Shown here: positions 1 through 9,557 of the stretch, in pieces
Position numbering within the stretch: the first letter of the stretch is position 1
Layout of the letters: every line of letters starts with the position of its first letter
Assembly: GCF_910591885.1 (NCBI RefSeq)
Contig: NC_063286.1
Coordinates: forward strand, 4,650,001-4,714,000
DNA length: 64,000 nt
From: Bombus terrestris
Lineage: Eukaryota; Arthropoda; Insecta; Hymenoptera; Apidae
Direction: 5' to 3'
Translations under genes and position numbers: made by a program
The notes under the pieces: generated by a model
Told to the model about the DNA's origin: nothing
Databases searched by the model: none
What the model saw: the letters and a program-made list of their open reading frames with translations, nothing else

Positions 1-1285
1 TATAATATATAGAGTGACTCTAGAATATAGGTATGTATAGTGGGGAGACTTAATTAAATATGTTATCATTCATACCTATATGTTTATTTCTTTAGAGTAA
101 AATAAAGTTTCTAACACTGTGTTTGATTATTTGAAACCATGCGAGGTTCTATTAAGAGATGAAATTTCTTTCTTTCTATTGAAAATCTTTTACAACTAAA
201 TTGTAAATAGAGACCATAAATGATTATCAATTGATAATTCTAGAAAAGATTCTCTTAGTTAATCCGAAACAGTGCCGTCAATCACATAGCAGATCATATT
301 ACATTGTTTTTATTTTATACATATACATAGCTACTTTGCGATAATAAAAGCTTTATTATATCAGTTATTGATGATAGTTCACATGTACTGACTGCATTAT
401 CATGGCGTGGCACTGTGATCAGTGGCATTGCCTTTAGAATCTAAAAGTTTAGATAGCGAGGGGATCACGTCATACAATCTCTTTAAATTTTTTTAGATTA
501 GCAAAAAAAAAGGTTGCCAAAACGAATTTAATAAGCTACCATAGTATAATAGTATCGAATTTTAACCGAAGCTATAGAAAGACTGACTAGACTTCGATTT
601 TTATGATTTTTGGATATGTTGTAAACCTTAACATTTTGAATAAATTGTTCCTATACACATAAGGATTAAAGCGAGTTAGTTTCCGAGATATTGGCGAGAA
701 ACTGTCGTCGTCAAACATTGAATTTTGCCTATAGTTGTGGATTACGACAGCGCATGCGTCAAATGGTTGACACAATGTATATACATCGCATAGTACGTAT
801 ATATATGTATAGTGCTTACAGTACATTTGATACAAATCCACATCATCGATGAATCACATGGAAAGTCCAGTCGGAAAAATTGTGAAATACAAATTAAATA
901 ATAATAATTAAAAGAAATTGATGAGTCGCACAAGTATCCGGAAGCTTATAATTAGAGATAGATAAACAGCAAGCGGTATTTGTGATAAATTTCTGCAGAA
1001 AGTATTACAAATAACAGTTGATATTATTCTATTAAGATATTATTCAACGTATCATCATATCATCGTAAAGCTAGTTTCCAGTGTTAAGCGTTAGTATTGG
1101 CGTAAGTTTATGCAAATGAGCTTTTATTGTAAGAAAATGTCAAGTTCGAACGCTTAGGACGACTGCCTGGTTTTTGTTACTGTGGGAAGACACTTGTGTA
1201 CCATAAGTTAAGCACAATTAAATTCATATGGTGTGTGAGCTAGCGGGCTCTGACATCTTACGTTTGCGCGAAAACGTGAAGCTTC
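1..1285. other. AT-rich non-coding sequence
   Basis: No supported gene is seen. Short open frames here have biased composition and no domain signature. The only structured item is one arm of a dispersed repeat at 679-771. The right part (about 1224-1285) runs into the target site of the LINE that starts at 1303. Confidence 0.6.
679..771 (+). repeat. Solo arm of a dispersed palindromic repeat (family A)
   Basis: This roughly 93-bp segment resembles segments at 7483-7575, 7628-7722 (inverted), 40682-40780 and 41196-41300 (inverted). Shared blocks in order are GAGATA, a run like AAACTGTCG, GAATTYTG, TATAGTTGTG and GCGYATGCG. At the other two loci the arm occurs as an inverted pair, so this looks like a terminal inverted repeat left behind by a DNA transposon. 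The family assignment is unknown. An hAT remnant lies next to the 41-kb pair. Confidence 0.55.
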
Positions 1286-1302
1286 GAACGCTTGCAGCCA
1301 TT

Positions 1303-2723
1303 TTTTTTTTTTTTAAATCTTTGTTTATTAATTCCAAGTTTTTTACATATTTTTTTTTACATGATATTTTTACATGATTACATGAATTCTGATTGTAGGG
1401 TGGTACAGGCAAAAGTACCGATACGCGACGGTACGACATAGCCATGCATTATTACATTTTTTTTCTTTTTTTAAGATTATTATTGTAACTTAAATTTAAG
1501 CCGCTGTTGCGCTGTGCTTATGTGCGATATTTTAATTTATATCCTGAAAGCCTGGACGCAAAAACAGGACAGTTCGCTAGCCTATTAGGGAGGCGATGGG
1601 AGAGGGTGGACTGGGAAGGGAGGGGAGGGGTGTTCTGTGGAATTAGTATAATATTTATTTACATATTTACATTATTTACGTATTTACACTTTTATTCGGT
1701 GAGCGTTGCCGTTCTGTGGCTCTTTATCTTGTTGTTTTTGTTATGGGTTCCGTATCCACCAATATCTTTTTGTGTTTTTTCTATGTTTGTCTTCTGAATC
1801 CTTTTGAGGGAGAGCCATGTTGCATCTCCACCTAGTGTCTGCAGTACGACCATCTAGGTTTTCCTCGTATTGTATAGATTTCATTCCTATTTTTCTTCGT
1901 ATATGATAAATTATAGGGATGTTATTTTGGTCTTGGAGATAGTTTCTTTCGTCTAGGTATAGAAAGGCTTCGGGGGGGATGTAGCCTGTTAACAGAGTGT
2001 TTTTGAAGTATGCGTCGTTTGGGTATAAGCAGTCGAAGATTAGGCTATTTTCTTTGATCTTCGCGGCTTGCGCGAAGTGGTTTCTTGTTAGTTTTAGGAT
2101 GTGACAGTCGATGCGGTGGATGTTGGCTAAGTCGTATATTTTTTTGTTTTTTACATATTTTTTGTATCCGCTGTGTTCTGATCTGTAAATGCTCAGGCAA
2201 GCTCTGATGCATTTTCTTTCGAATATACGAATTTTTTCCATTAGTGAAGCTGGTATGTTGTACCATATTGGACAGCCGTAGGTTATAATAGGTCTTATTA
2301 GCGTTTGGTAGCACATGATTTTTACTTTGCTATTGAGATGTCTGGAGTAAAACAGTCTTTTTGTTTTCCAGAATGCTTTACTGGCTTTGGAGAGTTGGAT
2401 TTCGATGTGTTGCTTATAGTTTAGTTTTTCATCTATATTTACTCCTAGGTATTTTACGCAATTTTTGTGTGGTATGAGGTTCTCTTCGTTTGCTTTTTCT
2501 TTTAGGTGAAATTTTTTGCAGTGTTCCCTTTCTGTTGGGCCGATTTTGCTTGTCATGGGTCTGAATAGAATGGTTTCGCATTTGCTTGCATTGATTTTTA
2601 GTTTCCATATATAATAGTAATCGCTGATTTTATTAAAGAGTTCTTGCAGTTCTTCTGTTCTTATCGTTTTGGTTCTACAGTCTGTTACGTAGATGATTAG
2701 GTCATCCGCGAAGGCAATGGAGT
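1303..2723 (-). mobile_element. 5'-truncated Jockey/CR1-like LINE, copy 1
   Basis: This non-LTR retrotransposon is on the minus strand, so its 3' end and poly(A) appear as the T-run at 1301-1314. A 17-bp target-site duplication, gaacgcttgcagccatt, lies at 1286-1302. Its partner at 2724-2740 has one mismatch. The copy starts exactly inside the reverse transcriptase gene and keeps a roughly 430-bp 3' UTR (1303-1740). The same UTR recurs at 3773-4112 and 45231-45505. The open reading frame and near-perfect TSD suggest a fairly young insertion. Confidence 0.85.
1741..2722 (-). pseudogene. LINE reverse transcriptase, C-terminal fragment
   Basis: About 327 codons are open on the minus strand. The fragment begins at RT motif C (FADDLIIY, complement of about 2698-2715), so the fingers and most of the palm are missing. 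It continues through the thumb with VKYLGVNIDEKLNY, a motif typical of Jockey/CR1-clade elements, and then LIRPIITYGCPIW and a C-terminal tail. The enzyme would copy its own RNA at a nicked chromosomal target, but this copy lacks the endonuclease and RT motifs A and B and cannot act. The frame continues upstream to 2787, but the residues beyond 2722 come from the target duplication and flank, not the element. No frameshift is visible inside the fragment. Confidence 0.85.
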
Positions 2724-2903
2724 GAACGCTCGCAGCCATTGCTTGGATTTCGTCATCCTCGTTTCTAGGAAGAGATAGCGAAGCCACTTGAGAGTGTCGT
2801 ATACTACGTTCTCTTGCTAGCGCACAGGTTAGCGGGCTTCCACGATTTTACGGCTGTGAATATATTAGGTTACTCCTTGTACAATCGTGGACGAAAGTCA
2901 AAG

Positions 2904-3345
2904 TTTTTTTTTTTTTTTTTAATTTGTGCTTTACAATTCGTCCAGCTGGACATGTGGTAAATTTTTCTAACTTTATTGTTAAATAATATGTGGTGACTAT
3001 CCCTAGCGGGATACCATCTTCCAGTTTATCTATCTATCTCTCTAGCGAGATTAGTGGCATGCCTTCTTCTTAGTCTTCTTTTTATATGGGTTTTGCTTGT
3101 TTCAGCAGCCTGCTTGTTTGGATGCGTTGCCATTCTTTCCTTGTATTTTTTTGCGTATCTGCCAATTTCTTCCTTGACCATTGGTATTTTTAAGTCTTTA
3201 AGTAAATCCTCGTTTATGACATACCATGGGGCGTTAACTATTGTTCTGAATATTTTCGATTGTAGTGACTCTAGTTTATTTATGTGGCTCATTGCTGCTG
3301 TTCCTCATAATCGTATTTCGTACATCCAAATTGCTTTTGTTATCG
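2904..3345 (-). pseudogene. Second LINE RT C-terminal fragment
   Basis: This is a different LINE copy on the minus strand. Its poly(A) is the T-run at 2904-2920. An open stretch of about 88 codons at 3026-3292 encodes the extreme C-terminus of a Jockey-type reverse transcriptase: LESLQSKIFRTIVNAPWYV, then LLKDLKIPMV. Upstream the same frame continues as MYEIRL, a stop, then GTAAMSHINK, so at least one stop interrupts it. It has diverged from the 1303-2723 copy and is probably another family. No target duplication was found. Confidence 0.75.
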
Positions 3346-3540
3346 TTTTATACCCATGCACACGATCGAACCTCTTTACATTAACGAAAGGTCAGCCAAT
3401 GCAGCGGGGCGCACTGTCATCCTCAATCCGGACGATACCTAAGCAGCAGCTTGCCTCCTACAAGTCGTAGAGAGAGTACTGCGATTCTCCCGTCCGCAAC
3501 GGTCCACAACAAAATCACACACGCGTTACGATTGCCTCGA

Positions 3541-4826
3541 CCGCGAGTGTCCAGAAAAAATACATGAAATTACAATAAATGTTCGATATGTCCTCCGTTT
3601 CCTTGTAAACAGAGCCTAACTTTTCTCTCAAAATTTTGCCGTATTGTGTTATCATGTGTACTCAGAAGTAAAAGTCGAGGGGATTTAAATCTGGGGACCG
3701 AGCAGGCTAAAGCACAGGTCCTGTTCCATCGACCCACCTGTTTCCAAAACAGCTGGTCAAACGCTCTTACACATTTTTCTTTTTTTATCTTTGTTTATTA
3801 ATTCCAGGTTTTTTACATATTTTTTTTTACATGATTTTTTTTCCAGAATAAACGCTGAATTCTAATTGTAAGGTGGTACAGGCAAAAGTACCGATACGCG
3901 ACGGTACGACGTAGCCATGCATTATTACATTCTTTTTTCTTTTTTTTTTTTTTTAAGATTATTATTGTGCCTTAAATTTAAGCCGCTGTTGCGCTGTGCT
4001 TATGTACGATATTTTAATTTATGTCCTGAAAGCCTGGACGCAAAAACAGGACAGTTCGCTAGCCTATTAGGGAGGGGATGGGAGGGGATGGACTGGGAGG
4101 GGAGGAGGGGGTAAACGCTCTTACACTGCGTTGGTAGAATGCGATGGTGCACCATCTTGCATGAGTCATCTCTTAGTACATGTGGATTTTTACGTGCCCA
4201 GAAATATTCCTTACATATATTTGTTATATTTACCAAATGTCCAGCTGCATAAATTGCAAAGTATAAATTTAATAATAAAAAAAAAATTATGTTTGTTATT
4301 TCACAGTTATTAAATATTGCCTCATCAGTAAATAATATGCTCACGGGGAAATGGGATTTGCGTTGGATTTTCCCAACTCATCCATTTGCAAAAATTTCTT
4401 CTTATGAGAAAATCTTCTGTTTTTAACTCCTGAACTTTCTGAAACCTATACGGGTGTAGATTTTCTTTCTTCAATACAATAATGTTCTTCAGCAGCAATA
4501 ATCGTCGTACTTAACCTGGGATTTTCTTGAATATGGTGCAGCATTCTATCTCCCACATTGTCGCGCTGAATTCGTCCGTCAGGTTTACCGGTACCCTGCA
4601 ATCGCTGGTCTATTTTGCGAAATATCTTTGCGCTGGGTATAGTCCCATTGTATTTTTCGTCGTATAAACGTTGCGCTCTTGTGCTATTGCCGTCCGTCGC
4701 ATCGTAACAAAAATGCATGTCCGAAAGTTCTCCAAATGTATGTAACATTTTGTAATAAATATGGTGACATAAATAATAAAAAACGTATAATTTTGCTACA
4801 CTGCATCCAACACTCACTACCTGCAC
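3541..4826 (-). pseudogene. DUF4817-type (Tc1/mariner superfamily) transposase pseudogene
   Basis: A degraded transposase on the minus strand. The N-terminal part (4446-4826) carries the helix-turn-helix region found in DUF4817 proteins, with the series SDMHFCYDATDGNSTRAQRLY, then KIFRKIDQRLQGTGKPDGR and ENPRLSTT. The C-terminal part (3541-3758) contains RWVDGTGP and PARSPDLNPLDFY, the region around the last catalytic acidic residue of this DDE family. Stops are present, and a 5'-truncated LINE (3773-4112) splits the gene. The middle catalytic section is hard to read. It is related to the transposase N-terminus inside the long-TIR element at 56655-57252. No terminal inverted repeats were recognised for this copy. 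Confidence 0.75.
3773..4112 (-). mobile_element. 5'-truncated LINE (3' UTR only), copy 2
   Basis: This segment matches the 3' UTR of the 1303-2723 LINE, including the shared block around gtggtacaggcaaaagtacc and the G-rich stretch near 4075-4110. A perfect 14-bp target duplication, aaacgctcttacac, lies at 3759-3772 and 4113-4126. It sits in the transposase pseudogene 3541-4826, so the LINE is younger than that transposon. Confidence 0.92.
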
Positions 4827-4934
4827 AACACACGCACTATGACTACTGCATGCACAATAAATTTTCTTATTTATATAAAAATAGTCTTTCCAAGATAATA
4901 TTGTTTGTTCTCTTAATTATTGTAATGAGAGATA

Positions 4935-5566
4935 TTAACCCTTTGAGTGCTGTGGGCGCATATAGGTGTCTGGCGAAAGCTATCGGTGTGGACTAAGGAC
5001 ACATATATGCGCTTTCTGTAAGTGCCTGGCATGGGCTAAGGACGCATATATGGGTTTTTCAATTTTTCCGAACACCTACGCAGAAGTAATACTATTACGT
5101 TTGTGTGATATAAATATAAATGCATTCCTTACGGCAGTAAACAAATGCCAATAGTGCCCCGTTATTGTTGAAGTGGTCGCCACTTGTAAGAAAACTCTAC
5201 ATCTGGTTTTTTTAGTTTTCTCAGGCACTGAATTTTTCACACACAACTAAATTATTAACTTGCGTTATATTTACTAAATTTAGTTTTCTAGTTTATTGTT
5301 TTCTAGTTTATTGCCCAAATTCTAGTTAACTGTAAATTTCAATGTTTATAATAAATAATTAAAAATAACTAAAAAATAACGCTCTTGAATCATTTAATCT
5401 CGTGCAAAAGAATTACTATAACTTATTACGATTTTCGCTTTGAATAGTCAATCAACAGAGTTCGGTCTAACGAAAAAGTATTCCGTCCACAGCGATCGTC
5501 AGCGCTAGACGCGCGCCGTCCGTACGGACGACATAGGCCGCGAGTATTCAGCACTCAAAGGGTTAA
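4935..5566. mobile_element. piggyBac-like MITE, family P1, copy 1
   Basis: The element is 632 bp including TTAA target duplications at 4935-4938 and 5563-5566. The terminal inverted repeats are CCCTTTGAGTGCTG and its complement CAGCACTCAAAGGG. Subterminal direct repeats of the type GACACATATATG / GACGCATATATG / GGCGCATATAGG occur in the left 130 bp. A second copy of identical length lies at 36017-36648, about 96% identical by eye, with most differences in the left 200 bp. It has no coding capacity. The small open frame at 4966-5154 is only conserved because the whole repeat is. Confidence 0.93.
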
Positions 5567-5691
5567 AGAATTTCAAGTTCAGGTTCAATCTTAATATTAC
5601 GGAAGGAAAGATTGTTTTTTTCGAATTAAAGTGCTAAGAAAATGTAGTATACACTTTGTTGTTTGCCATTGCAGGTACATACAGGGTGAAG

Positions 5692-6133
5692 CAGAGTGAT
5701 TCTACGTGAAAAATAAGTCATAAATATAGAATAAAATTGTTTCATATGACGCTTCGTTTCTGGCTTCTCAAAAACCTCTTTGAGACATCGTTAAAAATAA
5801 AATAAGGTTTAAACATGTTTAATCACGAACTGGTTTTGTACACATACATGATATACTGTCAAATTTATTTTTCTCGAAATTCGATTATTTCATGAACAAC
5901 TTTTATTGTGCATTTTTGACTTATTTTCAAATATAGTTTAAACCTCTGTCGACTATTGACTCATGTGCAGTCCAGAATTAGTCAAATTTAAGTATATATA
6001 TTTGTTAAATCTTCAAAGTCGATTCTTTTGATAACGAAGTTTTAAATGATAACATATTATACCAAATCTGTTGTTATTTTTGCACGTCGAATCACACCCT
6101 GCCCGATTGTACAACGATTATCGCCCCTTCCTG
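5692..6133. mobile_element. MITE related to the long-TIR element at 56.7 kb
   Basis: The left end CAGGGTG follows a TA dinucleotide. The next 90 bp resemble the terminal repeat of the element at 56655-57252 (blocks GATTCTA, AAATATAGAATAAAA, TTCGTTT). The right end near 6090-6133 contains the inverted blocks cacgtcgaatcacaccctg and CCTGTATA. The termini have diverged, so the right boundary is approximate. Confidence 0.55.
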
Positions 6134-7482
6134 TATATGTAAATATAGTATATGTATTATAGCAGTAAGTTTCTTGAGTTATATCTCAAATAAGGATAAT
6201 TGTAGAAGTTAAATGTCAATACTATAAATATGCTTAAGAGTGTTAAAATATCTCGATTACTGTTAGAGAATATACGATTTAAAGCATACTATTATAATTC
6301 CTTTCTAACAAATCACTTAGCTCTAGTACAGTATCCAAACAGCAAAATAATTGGATAAAATAATACTTTTTAAGGGTTCGTGAGGTTTGTGAAGCCGAAA
6401 ATGGGAATTGTTCTTCGCGGAAATAAGACATACAAAATTTCGATTAGTCTGTTGATCAATGCTCTAGTGGATTTTGATGATATCTTTTTTAAAATTTGAT
6501 ACTTTTAGTCTACTGTATGGGTTACTACGTATGCGGTTAAATCCTGAGCATAAGTAATTGGATTAGGTTTAGGTTATGTTTTATTTTCCAACTGGTACGT
6601 CGTTACACCGTGAGATGTCCGGTCAGGCCCTGATAACACATAGAGCGGCAAGCGACAGAGAAAGGCATTGGATTTGTTTTGCCCAGTAACGCTTAGCGTT
6701 CTGTATGTTCACGACCTTTCGCAGATTTCTACATTTAAGACCTTTGTCAAATGTTCATAAGCTCGAATTTTCAAAACCGTTCATTGCAGTGGAAAAAGAC
6801 GCTCATTTTCGGCTTTAGCGATCTAAAATATCATCGGAAATACACGTTCAGATCAACAATTTTTCTGCATAGATACTATACTACGTCTAATCACTTTAAT
6901 GTATTTGGTTCTGATAATTATGTAAAACTTAATAAATAAAGCAATTTTTTCCAAAAATTACAAATCTCAATTTATAATTTTAACTAATTGTAAGTCGCTA
7001 ATAACCTACATATTTTTTTATTATTTTTTTATATATAGAAATTGATGCGATTGTAAATAATATCGTTGCCTTATGATTTCTTAATATTGCGGAAAACTTG
7101 ACGATAATTGCGAAGTCTAGGAACTAAACAATAAACGCACGCACACGACACGTGCAAATTCGATTATGCGAGCTCCTTGTGCTATAGCCGCTAAATAATA
7201 ATTATTTCTTTTTTTCGATATTTTTGTGAGAAATTATTAAATAGAAATTAATTTGTATTTAAATAGAAGGCACCACTAAAACTTAAAGAAATTCTCAAAT
7301 TCTCAAAAAGTAAAATGATTAAAGAAGATTATATTTAACTGTGCTAATTACGAATAACCATTATAAATGATAAAAATTTTGCAAAATTCGTAGAGGAGTT
7401 CCATCCTCTCCGATTTCCGAATATATTATACAAATTAATATTTGGACAACTTCTTTTATACATATAACGGACCACTCGTTTA
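6134..7482. other. AT-rich non-coding sequence
   Basis: No gene, RNA or clear repeat is recognised. The open frames at 6751-6939 and 7344-7613 show no domain, signal peptide or splice context. Confidence 0.5.
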
Positions 7483-7722
7483 GTTTCTGAGATACAAAAA
7501 ACTGCGGATACAAGATACAATGTATTTCTGTCTATAGTTATGCATCTAAGGCAGCGTATGCGCCCAACAACCAATACTTGGAAATACGCCGCCTGAAGTT
7601 GCCCAAAACACACATACTGCGTCAGTGTTAGTTATTGGGCGCATACGCTGTTATAGGCGCACAACTATAAGCAGAATTCACTGTAGTGATACCGACATAT
7701 TTTTGCGAAATGTCGCAGAAAT
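7483..7722. repeat. Palindromic repeat: inverted pair of family A arms
   Basis: A left arm (7483-7575) and a right arm (7628-7722, inverted) share CTATAGTT..GC, GCAGCGTATGCGCCCAA and flanking blocks, with a spacer of about 50 bp. The transcript could fold into a long imperfect hairpin. The layout is that of a collapsed DNA transposon that kept only its terminal repeats. Related arms are at 679-771 and 40682-41300. Confidence 0.65.
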
Positions 7723-7944
7723 TAAGACCGACTGACGGTTATTTATACAATATATAGGAGAAAGTTGTTTAAAAAGCTTTACAACATATTTAAAAATTCA
7801 CGAAATTGGAAGGGACAGAATGATTCCACAAGTTCGTCCTATACTGTTGAAGAATAGAAATACTTGTCTGTGATATTAGTGTATCACCTGGGTAATCCTC
7901 AAAATGTCGGATACGAAAAAGCATTCAGTGTCACATCGTCGATA

Positions 7945-8425
7945 ATACTTCGTCGATAATAATGGTGAGCGGTAATCAAAATAAAATTCCCGTCATCGAT
8001 AATGGTTATCGATAAAAAAAAATTCCTGTCATCAATAACGATTATGTCGAAAATGACAACGTGAGTTCGTGCTCGCCCTCCACATGCGGATGCATTAGTT
8101 ACAAAAACAGTAATTAGAAGATTGTTCTAGATGCAATCGATAGACTCGATCGATGTTTTTAAGATGTTCCTTTGTTTTTTTTCCCTAGTCCATGTAATAA
8201 AGGTTTCTACGGCTCAGAACGGTGCAATACTGTATTAACTATTGTGATCCTACCTCTGAATATAGAAATAACAACAGGTTATCGGTAGCAAAAAGAATTC
8301 GCGTCATCGATAGTAGTTATCGATAACCAATAAAATAAAATTTTCATCATTGATAACGATTATTCGTAACCAACAAAAAAATTTATCATCAATAATCATT
8401 TATAATGATTATTCGTAACCAAAAT
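7945..8425. repeat. Degenerate tandem repeat rich in TATCGATA-type palindromes
   Basis: Units of roughly 40-50 bp with the theme cgtcatcgataatggttatc recur near 7950, 7990, 8025, 8300, 8350 and 8405. Several contain GTTATCGATAA, which includes the TATCGATA core bound by the insect DREF/BEAF factors. About 200 bp of unrelated sequence (8060-8270) separates two clusters. A regulatory role is inference; a decayed satellite is an equally good reading. Confidence 0.5.
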
Positions 8426-9070
8426 CACTTAAACACAGATATTAATTCTTATATTATAATTTTTTAATTTTGGGATATAACAGTTATAGTGTGGGCTTTG
8501 TGGTATATACTTTGGATTATTCTAATGTTGACGGCATACTTTTCATTCAAAGTTCGATAAAACAGCAATGAAAAGTCGTACATTAAGTTTTAAGAGGTCG
8601 TTGTAAAGAGAAGGAAGGTAAATATTTGATCTTCAGGTACATAGTGGTTTCAATCATAAAAAAAAATGTTGCAATGCCCATAAAGGCGTTTGAATTTGTA
8701 AAATTTTCGAAAAGAAGAAGTATCTTCACTTTCCTTTCCGGTTATATAAGGTAAAAACAACTGTTGTTGTAGTAAAGTTTTTTAACGAAGCTGTAACAGT
8801 TTAAATGTCGACAGTTTTTCATTAAAAATTTAATGATCCTTTAATTTCGTACGACAATTCATATAATTCATATTTTGCCCTTCATTCGATAATTACTGAC
8901 ATTTTATATCCAAAAATATTAAATTATCGCTTAATTTATTATCGGTACTGAATAGTTGCTATAATGTTAGTGTGTAATGAAGAGAAAAGATTAAGAAAAT
9001 AGAAAGCATGCGAGAAGGCAATCTATAATGCTTTAGATACGAGGCATAAAAGTATCTGTATATTCGATAC

Positions 9071-9365
9071 TTAATACTTTACCGACCGCTAGCGATTCAA
9101 CAGCATACGCACGTCCGACCGGCATCTCAGGCGTAGATTCTCCCTGGCGCCAGCTCTGTTTCGCTTTAGACTCTCCAATACCATTCTTTTTGTTTACCGC
9201 GACCGATACGTTTTTCAAATTGGTATAAAACTGTGGGAGCTTACAAAGCAACGCAACTGACGCAATTGAACAAGGTCCTTAGTACTAAATAACAAATTAC
9301 TGCTCAAATAATGAGAAAGATTGACAAAAAGCCGATTAACAGGCTATCGGTCGGTAAAGTGTTAA
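9071..9365. mobile_element. piggyBac-like MITE, family P2
   Basis: A 295-bp element with TTAA at 9071-9074 and 9362-9365. The inverted termini are YACTTTACCGACCGMTAG (left TACTTTACCGACCGCTAG, right complement CACTTTACCGACCGATAG). The interior is more GC-rich than its surroundings. It ends 192 bp before the start codon of the helicase gene, so it could contribute to that gene's upstream region. Confidence 0.85.
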
Positions 9366-9557
9366 TATCACTTTAGATTTTGATCTAACAATTGTGTTAT
9401 ACTTGCAGATGTTTTAAACATCCGAAGAAGGAAAACAACACAGTGGATAAAATTATTTAGAAGGGTAAGAAAGATTCTTCTTCAAACGTTTATCTTAAAC
9501 ATTGTAATTTTATGAAGTATATATTAATAGAGAAATATCTCTTTTACCGACATCCAA

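Noticed and set aside
1507..1797. Open frame on the plus strand over the LINE 3' UTR
   Set aside because: Antisense to the LINE, low-complexity hydrophobic translation, no domain.
2723..2787. Upstream extension of the RT frame
   Set aside because: Lies in the target duplication and flank; the element starts at 2723.
4966..5154. Open frame shared by both P1 MITEs (also 36048-36236)
   Set aside because: Conserved only because the whole MITE is; no initiation context or domain.
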